DNA of 64,000 bases. It comes from Myxococcales bacterium (GTDB lineage Bacteria > Myxococcota_A > Polyangia > Polyangiales > Polyangiaceae). The DNA is taken from positions 2,317,501 through 2,381,500 of the forward strand of contig JADJQX010000001.1 of the NCBI GenBank assembly GCA_016712525.1, written 5' to 3'. Position 1 is the first letter of the stretch; each line of letters begins with the position of its first letter. Positions 17,019-26,298 of the stretch are shown one piece after another. Both the position numbers and the translations under genes were made by a program. The notes below the pieces were generated by a model. That model was given only the letters and a program-made list of their open reading frames with translations, searched no databases and was not told the DNA's origin.

Positions 17019-17735
17019 ATGGCGTGCGGGCTTCGGAGCATGGTCCTCGTGGGCGTCGCCTTGGGCGCGGTGGTCGTGGCGTGCACCTCGTTCGGGTCCG
17101 ACACGGGCGACGCGCCCGATGCCTCGGCCGACGCGGCGGTCGGAAGCGATGGGGGCGTCTCGCTGCCCGACGGGAGCTCCTCCGACGCCACGCTCGAAGC
17201 GGGCCCTCGGCGAGCGTGGAAGGCCATCTTCGTGAGCCGCGGCACGACGACGGGCGACTTCGGCCTCCGAGAAGACAGGTTCGGTCGCGCCGACGCGATC
17301 TGCCAAGGCGAGGCCAACGACGCCCGCCTCGTCGGCTCGTTCGTCGCGCTCGTCCGGCCCGGTCCGAGCGGCGCGCTCGTCGATCGCGCGAAGGTAGGGA
17401 ATGGTGAGAGCGGAGAGCGCTTCGTTCCACTTCCGGGCGCCGAAAAAGGTCGACTCGGGATCCGGCTCACGCCGCTCGACGTCCCTTCCTTCCAGGTGCG
17501 CGCCTACGCCGACGGTGCCGAAGTTCGCGAGCCGATCTTCGTGTGGACGGGCGGGATCGACCCGCAGAGCCGCCCGGGCACGTGCCGCAAGAACGACGCC
17601 GAAGACTGGCGCGACTCGACCGAGGATGGGTTGGGTCTCGTCGGCGACCCGCTACAGAACGGTAAAGCGGCCCTCGAGCTCGCCGGAGACTCTGGCTGCG
17701 ACGAGTCGCATCACCTCTACTGCGTCGAGCGCTGA
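17019..17735 (+). CDS. DUF1554-like secreted lipoprotein
   Basis: A 238-residue lipoprotein. Lipobox Cys22 (VVAC) is followed by an Asp/Ala/Ser linker to about residue 60, then a domain with the DUF1554 layout: KAIFVSRGTTTGDFG, ADAICQGEANDA, FVALVRPG, IFVWTGG and a C-terminal HLYCVER, with Cys residues probably paired. This domain, of endostatin/C-type-lectin-like topology, is common in surface lipoproteins of Leptospira and myxobacteria; its ligand is unknown. It is the only plus-strand gene inside the minus-strand polysaccharide block. Confidence 0.7.
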   Translation: MACGLRSMVLVGVALGAVVVACTSFGSDTGDAPDASADAAVGSDGGVSLPDGSSSDATLEAGPRRAWKAIFVSRGTTTGDFGLREDRFGRADAICQGEANDARLVGSFVALVRPGPSGALVDRAKVGNGESGERFVPLPGAEKGRLGIRLTPLDVPSFQVRAYADGAEVREPIFVWTGGIDPQSRPGTCRKNDAEDWRDSTEDGLGLVGDPLQNGKAALELAGDSGCDESHHLYCVER

Positions 17736-17780
17736 CGCGGGCGGGAGACGAACCTCCCTCCCGCGCGCGTGTGTGCGGCG

Positions 17781-20700
17781 TCAGCCGTGGAACTTCTCTT
17801 TGAGCTTCAAGAACGGGCTCTCGAAGAACTTGAAGCTGAGCTGGCCCGCGCCCCAGATGAGCGTGATCGCGACCGTGATGAAAGCCACGTTGAGCCCCAC
17901 CTGCGCGCCGACGCCCATCTTCTCCTGCGCCGCCTTCAGGTAGGGCACCGCGAAGGCGAGCAGCGGCCAGTGGAAGATGTACATGCCGTACGACACCTTC
18001 CCACACGACACGAGCACCTTCGACGACAGGAAGCGGCGCATGCGATCGGAGATGACGTCGTCCGAGCACATGGATACGGCGCTCGCGAAGAAGAGCGAGA
18101 GCAAGAGGTAGCCCGCGGCGATGACGCGGCGATCGTAGCCGTTCAGCCCCTTGGCGACGACGTGGAGCCCGAGGATCGCGAGCCCGGTGAGCACGAAGAT
18201 CGGGAAGCGGAGGCGCCGCCACAGGTGCGAGAGCGAGTGGGACGACTCGCGCTGCAAGATCGCGACGAGCGCGCCGAGGAGGAGCCCGTCGGCGCGAGAG
18301 AAGGTCGCGCGGTAGGCGAACTTCACGATGGTGAGCGGATCCCACATGTGGCTCTTCAGCGTGAAGCCCGCGCGGAACACGATGCAGGCCACGATGAGCC
18401 CGACGGTGAGGCCGATGAGGCGACGCTTCGGCGTGAGCAGCGCGATCGCGGGCCAGACGAAATAGAACTGCTCCTCGATCGCGAGCGACCAGAAGTGAGC
18501 CGTCCAGCGCAGCTCGTGGTCGTCGAAGGCGAGCGTGTAGTTCTGCATGTAGAGCCAGTAGGCCGGCCCCGGGATCCACCCGCCGAGCGCGAGCCCGATG
18601 ATCGAGCCCACGATGATAAATGCATAATACAACGGAAAGATACGGAGCACGCGCCGCATCCAGAAGAGCTTGAGGCGCGTGCCGATGGGCTTCTTGGACG
18701 GGGCGACGAGGCCGCGCGTGATGAGGAACCCCGAGAGGACGAAGAAGAGGTCGACGCCGATCCAGCCCGTGAAGAGGAGCCGCTTCACCTGCGTGACGAC
18801 GAAGCCGCCCTCGGGGAACTCCCACGCGAAGTGGAAGACGAGCACGAGGAGCACGGCGATGCCGCGGAGGCCGTCCAAGGTCTGGATGTGGTTGTGCCCG
18901 TCGGCGCTGGGCCCGGGCGTCGGCTCGGGGGCGTTCTCCTCGAGGGAGGCGAAGCTCTCGCCGTCCTTCGAGGTGGCGAAGACGAGCCCGAGCGCGAGCA
19001 GCGAGAGCACCGCGGCGATGCCGAGGTCGTTGCCCTTTACGGGCTCGGGGAAGGTGAATTTGGCCTTGGTGAGCACCTCTTCGAGCTCGGCTACCGTGTC
19101 GACCGTCGCGCCGACGAGCGCCGGGTCGACGCCGGGGGCGCCGTCACGGAGGAGCATCTCGTTCGGGAGCTTCTTGAACCCGAGATCGTCGATGTACTTC
19201 TGCTCGGCGTCGTTGAGATCGACCGGCTCGACGATGAGCTGCGATTTGCGGGTCCCGAGGCTCCACTCGTAGTCCCACTTGTCGTGACCCGGGGAAAATA
19301 CACCCTTCGGGAGGAGCCTCGCGATGTGCTTGTCGTTCTTGCCGAGCAGGTCTTCGGTCGGCCTGCGCGAGAAGTACGGGGTGGCGCCGGCGGCGGCGAC
19401 GGCGATGCGGTGATCGTCGGGCGTGGTCGCGCGGAGGAGGAAGCCGAGGCGCGTGTAACGAGCCTCGTCGAGGTACTGCGCCGCGTTCTGCGTGGCCCAA
19501 CGCCCGAGCGCCGTCGCGTGCGACGGGAACCACACGAGGGCGACAGCGACGAGCGTGGCCGACACGACGGTGGGCCGCGTGGCGACCCGTGAGCGCAAGA
19601 AGCCGAGCGCCTCGACGATGCCCACGCGCAGATCCTCGAGGAAGTAGAACGCGAGCCCGAGGCCCACGAAGGCCCCGCCGAGCGCGAAGGGCGTCTTGCT
19701 GAAGTAGATGGTGCGCGCGACACCTACCTCGGGGCGCAGCTTGCCGTAGACGTTCAGGGCGACGAGCACGAGGCCCATCGCGGCGATGCCGAGAGCGAAG
19801 CGCTTCGCGGCCTTCTCGTGCTCGTCGGCGCCCTTCTTGACGAGGTCGTCGATGCACACCGCGACGAGCACGATGAGCGCCGGCATGCCCACGCACGCGT
19901 AGCGGTTCGCGTAGAGCATCCACTCCCACGCGTCGCCTCCGACGTACGTCGCGTAGCCGATTTGTGCGAAGAAGAGGGCCCCGAGCAGCACGCGGCGGCG
20001 CGTCGCCTTGTCCTTGTAGAAGGCTTTGTCGGGAGCACCGAGCCGCGCGGCCACGATCGCGAGCGGGACGGCGAGGTGCATCGCGAGCACCTCGAGCGCC
20101 ACGTACACGCCGCGCTTGATGCGCGCCGAGAGCGGGATGCCGATGAGCTTGAGGTACGCCGTGTTCGGCAGGCGGTCGTGGAAGTACTTGATGCGGAACG
20201 CCGTCTGCGCGCCCACCGCACCGCCCGCGCCGGCGGCGAGCGCCACCGCGAAGAGCACGCGTTTTTCGGCCGTATAGAGGCCGTAGAGGCCGATGAGCCC
20301 GATGGGGACCACCGAGTCCGAGCGCAGCAAGAGCGCGCTCGCCGTGAGCACGCTCATGAGCACCGTCCGGCCCATGGAGAACTTCTCTTCGTTCTCGAGC
20401 ACGAGCCAGAGGAGCGTGTTCACGAGCAGCGTGAGCGCGCCGACCTCCATGCCTCGGAGCGTCCAGAAGACGAGGGGATAGTCGAACAGCGTGGCCGCGA
20501 GCACGGCGAGGGGCACCCAGGACGCGTCCGTCAGGCGCCGCGCGACCTTCGCGACGACGAGGCCGTTCGCCAGCAAAATGCACACGCCCGTGAGCATGAT
20601 GAAGAGCGAGATCTTGGCCTCGGACAGGCCGAGCTTGTGCCCGACGGCCATCCAGAGCACCCAGAGAAGGTTCGTGAACCCCTCGATCGGCTCCTCGCCC

Positions 20701-20882
20701 ACGTTCCACACGAGGCCGTGACCCTCGGCGAGATTGCGTGCATAGCGCATCGAAATCATGGCGTCCTCGAAGAGGACGAAGATGCGCGTGCCGGCGAGGA
20801 CGAAGCTCGTGCGGTAGAGGAACACCGCGTAGAAGACGAGCGCGGCGAGCGCTACACCGAGGCGACTTTTGCGACTATCCAC
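17781..20882 (-). CDS. fusion of GT-C (arabinofuranosyltransferase/mannosyltransferase-like) and acyltransferase-3 (OafA-like)
   Basis: A 1033-residue polytopic membrane protein. The first 650 residues are a GT-C lipid-phosphosugar-dependent transferase: ISMRYARNLAEGHGLVWN with acidic residues in the first loop, EGFTNLLWVLW, many helices, and a C-terminal soluble part with DLLGKNDKHIARL and SPGHDKWDYEW. After a Pro/Glu linker, residues about 667-1030 form an OafA/YrhL acyltransferase-3 (TLDGLRGIAVLLVLVFHF, GWIGVDLFFVLSGFLITR, FWSLAIEEQFYFVWP). One chain may add a sugar and O-acetylate it at the membrane. GTG 20882 sits 9 bases after TATTCT, which decides the start. Confidence 0.85.
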   Translation of the reverse strand: MDSRKSRLGVALAALVFYAVFLYRTSFVLAGTRIFVLFEDAMISMRYARNLAEGHGLVWNVGEEPIEGFTNLLWVLWMAVGHKLGLSEAKISLFIMLTGVCILLANGLVVAKVARRLTDASWVPLAVLAATLFDYPLVFWTLRGMEVGALTLLVNTLLWLVLENEEKFSMGRTVLMSVLTASALLLRSDSVVPIGLIGLYGLYTAEKRVLFAVALAAGAGGAVGAQTAFRIKYFHDRLPNTAYLKLIGIPLSARIKRGVYVALEVLAMHLAVPLAIVAARLGAPDKAFYKDKATRRRVLLGALFFAQIGYATYVGGDAWEWMLYANRYACVGMPALIVLVAVCIDDLVKKGADEHEKAAKRFALGIAAMGLVLVALNVYGKLRPEVGVARTIYFSKTPFALGGAFVGLGLAFYFLEDLRVGIVEALGFLRSRVATRPTVVSATLVAVALVWFPSHATALGRWATQNAAQYLDEARYTRLGFLLRATTPDDHRIAVAAAGATPYFSRRPTEDLLGKNDKHIARLLPKGVFSPGHDKWDYEWSLGTRKSQLIVEPVDLNDAEQKYIDDLGFKKLPNEMLLRDGAPGVDPALVGATVDTVAELEEVLTKAKFTFPEPVKGNDLGIAAVLSLLALGLVFATSKDGESFASLEENAPEPTPGPSADGHNHIQTLDGLRGIAVLLVLVFHFAWEFPEGGFVVTQVKRLLFTGWIGVDLFFVLSGFLITRGLVAPSKKPIGTRLKLFWMRRVLRIFPLYYAFIIVGSIIGLALGGWIPGPAYWLYMQNYTLAFDDHELRWTAHFWSLAIEEQFYFVWPAIALLTPKRRLIGLTVGLIVACIVFRAGFTLKSHMWDPLTIVKFAYRATFSRADGLLLGALVAILQRESSHSLSHLWRRLRFPIFVLTGLAILGLHVVAKGLNGYDRRVIAAGYLLLSLFFASAVSMCSDDVISDRMRRFLSSKVLVSCGKVSYGMYIFHWPLLAFAVPYLKAAQEKMGVGAQVGLNVAFITVAITLIWGAGQLSFKFFESPFLKLKEKFHG

Positions 20883-20891
20883 TGTGACGCG

Positions 20892-20897
20892 AGAATA
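20892..20897 (-). promoter_or_regulatory. -10-like hexamer TATTCT before the GT-C/acyltransferase fusion
   Basis: On the minus strand TATTCT ends 9 bases before GTG 20882, in the 76-base gap after the GT4 gene. Confidence 0.45.
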
Positions 20898-20958
20898 GAC
20901 CACCTCGCGAGCGCGTGAACCCGCTATGTGCCGAAGGGCCTCGTTTCGCGCCGAGCGC

Positions 20959-22215
20959 CTACGGCGTGCGCGTGGCCTCGCGCGGGGAGATCCCGAGCGC
21001 GTCGCGGAGGACGCCCTGCGCTTTCGCGAGGCCATGCTCGCGCTCGAGGAAGTCGAACGCGTTCTGCCGCAGTGTGCGTTGAAGTGCGACGTCTCCGAGG
21101 AGCGTAGCGACGTGCCGCGCGAGCTCCGTGGGGTCGTCGGACACGAGCAGCTCGCGACCCGACTCGACCGGGAGCCCCAGCGCGCCCGCGGTGGTGGTGA
21201 CGAGCGGGAGGCCCGCGCGGAAGCCCTCGAGGAGCTTGATGCGCACGCCCGAGCCCCCGAGGATCGGCGCCAAGAACACGCTCGCGTTCGCGTAGTGCGG
21301 AGCGAGCTCCTTCGCGAACCCGTGCACGACGATGCCAGGCGCGAGCCAGTTCTTCGGCACGATCTCCTTGCCGTTCGCGTCGCGGGGCAGGCCGGAGCCG
21401 ATGACGTCGAGGACGACCTCGGGGACGAGCCGCCGCACCTCGGGCCACGCTTCTTTCACGAACCAATCGAGGCCCGCGACGTTCGGGTGCCACGAGAGGT
21501 TGCCCACGTAGACGAGCCGCGGAGAAGCTTTGGGCTCCCACTCGGTTCGCTCGAAGCGAACGACCTGAGGCACGACGTGCGCTCGGATGCCGGCGAGCAT
21601 CTCGAAGGCGTCGCGGTCGGTCGACGAGATCGCCACGACCGCGTCGGCCCGCCGCATGGCATCCCGTTCGAAGGTGCGCGCGCGTGCCGTCTCGAGCTCG
21701 GCCACGAGCCTCACGATCCCCCGCTTTTTCTCGGCAAATTGGGCAAAAAAGTCGCTCTCGACGTTGTGCTGGCCGAGCACGATCCGGACGCCCGGGACGA
21801 GCCGCGAGAGGAGCCGCTCGTAGACCATCATGCCCAGGTGATCGACGTAGACCACGTCGGGTCTTCGGGCGCGGCACGCCTTCACGATCGCCTTCGCCAC
21901 GGCCACGCTCGCCCACTTGCCGGCGAGGTACGGGTACCCGGGCACGACCCTGAGCGCGGCGACGAGCGGCAGGTAGTGGGGGAACTTCTTCAGGTGAATG
22001 GGGTGGAAGATCGGGCCGAGGAGCCGAGCTTTGGGGAGCTTCTCCGCGACCTCGCGCAAGGCCTCGGGCGGAGAGGGCTCTTCTTCGAGGCAGAGGAGAT
22101 CGACCGAACGAACCTCGGGGAGCGACTCGAGCAGCGTCAGGTCGGCGGCGGTGCGTACGCGCCCACCGCTCACGGCGGGGAACGGTAGCTCGGTGGTGAG
22201 GTAGAGAACGTGCAT
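20959..22215 (-). CDS. GT4-type (GT-B fold) glycosyltransferase
   Basis: A 418-residue cytoplasmic GT-B transferase. The N-terminal domain starts MHVLYLTTELPFPAVSGGR, with the glycine-rich loop typical of family 4. RLVYVGNLSWHPNVAGLDWF opens the second Rossmann domain. The donor-binding region is APILGGSGVRIKLLEGFRAGLP followed by TTTAGALGLPV, with the second Glu of the EX7E-type motif in KLLEGF. It should extend the lipid-linked repeat unit using a nucleotide sugar. The ATG is about 33 bases after a TAGGCT box, so this gene has a conventional leader. The GT-C fusion follows. Confidence 0.88.
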   Translation of the reverse strand: MHVLYLTTELPFPAVSGGRVRTAADLTLLESLPEVRSVDLLCLEEEPSPPEALREVAEKLPKARLLGPIFHPIHLKKFPHYLPLVAALRVVPGYPYLAGKWASVAVAKAIVKACRARRPDVVYVDHLGMMVYERLLSRLVPGVRIVLGQHNVESDFFAQFAEKKRGIVRLVAELETARARTFERDAMRRADAVVAISSTDRDAFEMLAGIRAHVVPQVVRFERTEWEPKASPRLVYVGNLSWHPNVAGLDWFVKEAWPEVRRLVPEVVLDVIGSGLPRDANGKEIVPKNWLAPGIVVHGFAKELAPHYANASVFLAPILGGSGVRIKLLEGFRAGLPLVTTTAGALGLPVESGRELLVSDDPTELARHVATLLGDVALQRTLRQNAFDFLEREHGLAKAQGVLRDALGISPREATRTP

Positions 22216-22323
22216 GGCGAACCGGCTCCTCGAGCGTGAGATCGAGGAGCCTACCTGGCTCGCGAGGCCAAATCAGCGGTCATGACGTCGGAAGGCCGTG
22301 GGCACCCCGCACGACCGCCGCGC

Positions 22324-23202
22324 TCACGTGGTGCGCTGGCTCGTCGGCGGCGTGCGCGGGATCTGGCCGAGGGCGTCGAGCATCTCTTGGGCCGTGCCGT
22401 AGCGGTCTTGAGGCTTTCGCATGAGGCCCTTGGCGATGACCGCCGCGAAGGCCATGGCGGTCGCGTCGGTGCGGCCCGTGGGCACGGGGGCGGCTTCGTC
22501 CGTGAGCTTCTGCCGGAACGACGACATGTCGAACGCGGGGTGACCGGCCACCGCGTTGAAGAGGATCGCGGCCACGGCGTACACGTCGGCGGCCTCGTTG
22601 GCGCGCCGGGCATCGACGATCTGCTCGGGGGCCATGAACGGGATCGTGCCGATCGCCGAGCCCATGGTGGTGAGCGCGCCTTGGGGCTTGCCGGTCTCGT
22701 CTTTGCCGTCCTTGAAGCGGCTCAGGTTGAAGTCGAGGATCACGGCGCGCCAGCCGTTCTGGATCGGGCGCAGCATGACGTTCGCGGGCTTGAGATCGCG
22801 GTGGATGATGCCGTGCGTGTGCATCTCGGCGACGCCGCGGAGCATGTTCTGCCCGAGGTAGATCGTGTCCTCGACGCCGAGCTTCGTGCGCTTGAACACG
22901 TTCGAGAGGAGCTCCCCCTGGATGTACTCCATGACGAGCGCGAACCCGAAGGGCGGCCCCACCACGAACTCGTACATGCGCGCGATGTGCGGGCTCGAGA
23001 GCTGCTTCAGCGCGCGTGCCTCGCGGCGGAAACGCTCGACGCTCTCGTGGGAGACCGCGGCCTGAGGGTGGAGCACCTTGATGGCGACCTTCTGGTCGAG
23101 GGCGCCTTCACGGCCCGCGAGCCACACGACGCCGAATGCCCCGACGCCGAGGGGGCGTTCGAAGACGTACGAGCCGAGGCGAGCTCCGGGGACGATCTGC
23201 AC
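22324..23202 (-). CDS. small Ser/Thr protein kinase with DFN in place of DFG
   Basis: A 292-residue soluble Hanks-type kinase, essentially only a catalytic domain. It shows the glycine loop LGVGAFGVVWLAG, VAIK with the catalytic Lys, the catalytic loop HRDLKPANVML and the APEQ motif. The Mg-binding DFG is ILDFNLSR: the Asp is kept but Gly is replaced by Asn, which is unusual and may alter activation-loop movement. There is no transmembrane segment or sensor. It lies between the GT4 and flippase genes, suggesting phosphoregulation of polysaccharide assembly. The GTG start is 9 bases after TAAGCT. Confidence 0.88.
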   Translation of the reverse strand: MQIVPGARLGSYVFERPLGVGAFGVVWLAGREGALDQKVAIKVLHPQAAVSHESVERFRREARALKQLSSPHIARMYEFVVGPPFGFALVMEYIQGELLSNVFKRTKLGVEDTIYLGQNMLRGVAEMHTHGIIHRDLKPANVMLRPIQNGWRAVILDFNLSRFKDGKDETGKPQGALTTMGSAIGTIPFMAPEQIVDARRANEAADVYAVAAILFNAVAGHPAFDMSSFRQKLTDEAAPVPTGRTDATAMAFAAVIAKGLMRKPQDRYGTAQEMLDALGQIPRTPPTSQRTT

Positions 23203-23211
23203 GACGAGCCG

Positions 23212-23217
23212 AGCTTA
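23212..23217 (-). promoter_or_regulatory. -10-like hexamer TAAGCT before the small kinase gene
   Basis: On the minus strand TAAGCT ends 9 bases before GTG 23202, in the 79-base gap after the flippase gene. Confidence 0.4.
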
Positions 23218-23281
23218 TCGCGAAGCGCGTGTTTTTACCTGAAAAAAGCGCCGTCGCTCCGTCACCAGCCGACGATCGGGG

Positions 23282-24898
23282 TCAGCCAGCGAGATTGCGC
23301 CGGTTCCGAATCATGCCGATCACGGCTTTCACGTCGGCGACACGGACGCCGCGCGTCGCGAAGAGCACGATCACGTACACGAGGCCGTCGACCACGAGGG
23401 TCGCGTCCTTGAGGTGCGGCGTGAGCGCCTTGTGCGTGCCGTAGGCGGCGCCGTAGGCCGCGAGCGAAGCGACGAGGGCGAACACGAGGCGTTTGTCGAT
23501 CGCGCGTCGCCCGAGCGTCGCCAAGAAGACGATCGACACGTAGAGCTCGAGGAACGTGAAGCAGAAGGCGTCGCCGATCCCGGCCCCGCCGACGCCGAGC
23601 TTTTTGTGAGCCCACGGCACCACGAGCCACATCAGGATCGGCTGCAGCATGAGCCGCGAGAGCGAGATGAGCGTCACGCTCCACGAGCGCTTCATGATGA
23701 TGAGCGCCGTGGCGAAGAGCACCGCCGCGTACGTGAAAACGAAGGAGGGGGCGAGCTGCTGGAGCGCGGCGGCCGCGTCGAGGTATTTCGAGCCGGTCGT
23801 GAGGCGCACCCAGAACGGCGCGCCCAGGCTGATCATCATCGTGGCGGGGATCGCGACCACGAGGATGCCCTCGACCGCGCGCCGCAGGATCGCGAAGAAC
23901 TCGTCTTCGCTGCGTTTGAGGGCGCGTGTGAGGAGAGGTGTGATGACCCAGCTCTCGAGCGGGGCGAGGAGCATGGCGAGCGAGGCGAGGTTCTGCGCGG
24001 CGCCGTAGAGGCCCACCTCCACCTTGGCGGCTTGCGCGGCCTCTTCGACGCCTTTGGTCGCGTCGGTCGCGAGCGACTTCAGGAGCGCCACGTCGAGCTT
24101 GTTCCCCATCGTGTACGAGATGGTGTTCACGAAGAACGGGATGCACGTGATGAGCACGGCCTTCGTGACCTTCGCGTCGACGCGGAGCTCGAGGCCGACC
24201 TCTTTGCGCACCGAGGGCCAGAGCACCATGGCCTTGAGGAGCTCCGAGAGGAACATCGGCAGCGCCAGGAGCGGGTACCTGTGCGTGACCTGCACGACCG
24301 CGACCACGCCCACGCCCCACACGAGCTTCGCGGCGACGTTGGCGACGGCGAGCTTGCCCACCTTGGTGCTCGCCTGGAGCAGCGCCGCGAGCGACTCGTT
24401 CGTCACCATGAGGGCTTGCGTGAGCCCGAACACGACGACGGCGAGGTGGACCTCCGGGTCGCGCTCGACCCCGAGCGCGTAGCCATAGAGGCTCAAGAAG
24501 AGCAGCGCCATCACGGTGAGCCGCGCGACGAGCACCCCTCCGAAGAAGTCGGACGCGTGCGACGGCTTCACCGACACTTCGCGTTGGATGTACGTGTTGA
24601 GCCCGAGGCCCGCGAAGATGAAGGCGAGCGCGGCCGTGCTCTCGGCCCAGGTGTACTGACCGAAGCGCTCTGGCCCCAAAAACCTGGGCAGAATGAAGCG
24701 AACACCGAGCGCCACGGCCCACGTCGCCATGAGCGACAGGCCGAGCTTCACGGCGTTTCGCATGGCCGTCGCCACGTCTTTTCGGGCGGCGTGCTCTTCG
24801 TGATCGTGGTGCTCGGCGCCCGCGGTGCCTTCGGGCTCGGCCTCCGTCGGTGCGCTCGCCGCGGCCCCGGTGGAGGCCTCGGGCGTGTCCTCGCTCAT
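23282..24898 (-). CDS. Wzx-type oligosaccharide flippase (MOP superfamily)
   Basis: A 538-residue inner-membrane protein. An acidic Glu/Ala-rich N-terminus of about 50 residues precedes some 12-14 helices with the MOP/PST pattern, including RNAVKLGLSLMATWAVALG and RFGQYTWAESTAALAFIF. It would flip the completed undecaprenyl-pyrophosphate-linked repeat unit to the periplasmic face. The start lies 7 bases after the stop of the barrel gene, so the two are cotranscribed, joining flipping and export functions. No missing segment is apparent. Confidence 0.87.
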   Translation of the reverse strand: MSEDTPEASTGAAASAPTEAEPEGTAGAEHHDHEEHAARKDVATAMRNAVKLGLSLMATWAVALGVRFILPRFLGPERFGQYTWAESTAALAFIFAGLGLNTYIQREVSVKPSHASDFFGGVLVARLTVMALLFLSLYGYALGVERDPEVHLAVVVFGLTQALMVTNESLAALLQASTKVGKLAVANVAAKLVWGVGVVAVVQVTHRYPLLALPMFLSELLKAMVLWPSVRKEVGLELRVDAKVTKAVLITCIPFFVNTISYTMGNKLDVALLKSLATDATKGVEEAAQAAKVEVGLYGAAQNLASLAMLLAPLESWVITPLLTRALKRSEDEFFAILRRAVEGILVVAIPATMMISLGAPFWVRLTTGSKYLDAAAALQQLAPSFVFTYAAVLFATALIIMKRSWSVTLISLSRLMLQPILMWLVVPWAHKKLGVGGAGIGDAFCFTFLELYVSIVFLATLGRRAIDKRLVFALVASLAAYGAAYGTHKALTPHLKDATLVVDGLVYVIVLFATRGVRVADVKAVIGMIRNRRNLAG

Positions 24899-24905
24899 CG
24901 AAACC

Positions 24906-26192
24906 TCAGAGGCGAAGGGGCGGATCGCTCGCGACGGTGATCCCGCCGAAGAGCATGATTTGCTGGGTGTCGAAGCGGCGCTGCGCGTTCGAGAACGATT
25001 GGCTCGTGAGGCGCACGCCGATGTCGGCGGAGACGTGACGGGTGAGCTGGTACGCCACGCCCGTTTGCCCGGTGGCGAGCAAGTAGGTGGAGATCACGTC
25101 GGTGTTGCCGACGATGCCGCCCACGGTCGCTTGGGCGCGCAGCGTGGTCTTGTCGATGCGGTGGTTCACCGCGAGGATGCCCTCGGTCTTCTGCTCTACG
25201 TCGCCGGAGAGGAGGTTGATCCACGGGCCGAGCCGCCCGACGACAGCGAACCGCGTCTCGGACGTGCGGTGCTCGACGCCGTACGTGGTGCTCACCTCTC
25301 CGCGAGGGTAGAGGCGCGCGCCGAACGTCGGGTTCTGTGCCGTCTCCGCGCCTGCGGCGATCTCGCTCGTGGCCTTCTCGGACCACTTGTGGACGAACCG
25401 CTCCTCGGCCTCGACTCGGACGGTGGGCGAACCCTCTCGGCCGCCGTCGAAGAGCGCCGGAAACGTGTATCCTCCACCTATCGACGTCTTCACCGTGTCG
25501 ACGGCGGAGGTCTTCACGTCGAGCGTGAGGCGACCACCGGGGCCGTACGTGAGCGGGATCTTGCCGCGGGAGACGTCGTCCGCGCCACCGAAGGCGCCCA
25601 TCGTCGCGAGCGGCGTGAGCGTGACCCGCGGGGTGAGGCGGATGTTCACGAAGGCCTGCGTCTGCAAGAAGAGCAGGTTGAAGCTCGCCGCGCCGAGCGT
25701 GGGGATGATGGGGTACGGCGGCGCGGGTAACCCCTCGCCATTCCAGGGTTTTTGGACGAGGAGGGCCGTGTTCGAGATGGGGCCGTAGCCCCCGAACTGG
25801 TAGAGGCCCCAGTGGGTGCGCTTCTCGTCGTGCTCGAGCCCGAGGCCGATGTTGTGGAACGCGCCGAACTGCTGGGGAGGGTTCGTGTTGTTGAGGAACG
25901 CGTTGTTCACTTCGTCGGCCGTGGGGGTCGAGAAGCGGAGCGAGCCGATGTCGGTCGTGTCGGGGACGATGAAACGCGGCGAGTAGATCGCCACGAAGTG
26001 CGAGAACCCGTGCCGCCAGATGAGGTCGTAGCGGAGCTGCGGGGCGAGCTCGCTCTCGAGCACGGGCTTCGTGACCGGCTTGACGGCGAGGCTCGTGGTC
26101 TCGTTCGTGAACCTCCCGCGTTCCTCCACGCGGACCTGCGCGGCCACGGTGCTGAGGGTGTCCATCGGAGGGAGGAACGCGAGGGGAAGCAT
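24906..26192 (-). CDS. outer-membrane beta-barrel protein, candidate WzpX-like polysaccharide porin
   Basis: A 428-residue protein rich in alternating hydrophobic/polar strands with aromatic girdle residues, for example HFVAIYSPRFIVP, HWGLYQFGGYGP and RFAVVGRLGPWINLL, and a final strand ending in PPLRL. The N-terminus is short and only weakly signal-like; a stop codon lies just upstream, so no longer start is available. Cotranscription with Wzx and the adjacent PCP, plus the short OPX protein at 13367, match Myxococcus xanthus loci in which a separate barrel (WzpX, WzpS, WzpB) completes export of the polymer. The pairing is inferred from that system. Confidence 0.7.
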   Translation of the reverse strand: MLPLAFLPPMDTLSTVAAQVRVEERGRFTNETTSLAVKPVTKPVLESELAPQLRYDLIWRHGFSHFVAIYSPRFIVPDTTDIGSLRFSTPTADEVNNAFLNNTNPPQQFGAFHNIGLGLEHDEKRTHWGLYQFGGYGPISNTALLVQKPWNGEGLPAPPYPIIPTLGAASFNLLFLQTQAFVNIRLTPRVTLTPLATMGAFGGADDVSRGKIPLTYGPGGRLTLDVKTSAVDTVKTSIGGGYTFPALFDGGREGSPTVRVEAEERFVHKWSEKATSEIAAGAETAQNPTFGARLYPRGEVSTTYGVEHRTSETRFAVVGRLGPWINLLSGDVEQKTEGILAVNHRIDKTTLRAQATVGGIVGNTDVISTYLLATGQTGVAYQLTRHVSADIGVRLTSQSFSNAQRRFDTQQIMLFGGITVASDPPLRL

Positions 26193-26298
26193 CGGGCGAG
26201 CTCAGTGGCCCCGGGCCGAGAGGCGCGAGGGGCCACGTCTTTTCAGCGATATCACGAGTCGCACGCCGTGTGTCGACCGGTTTCCAGCGCGTGCGCCG

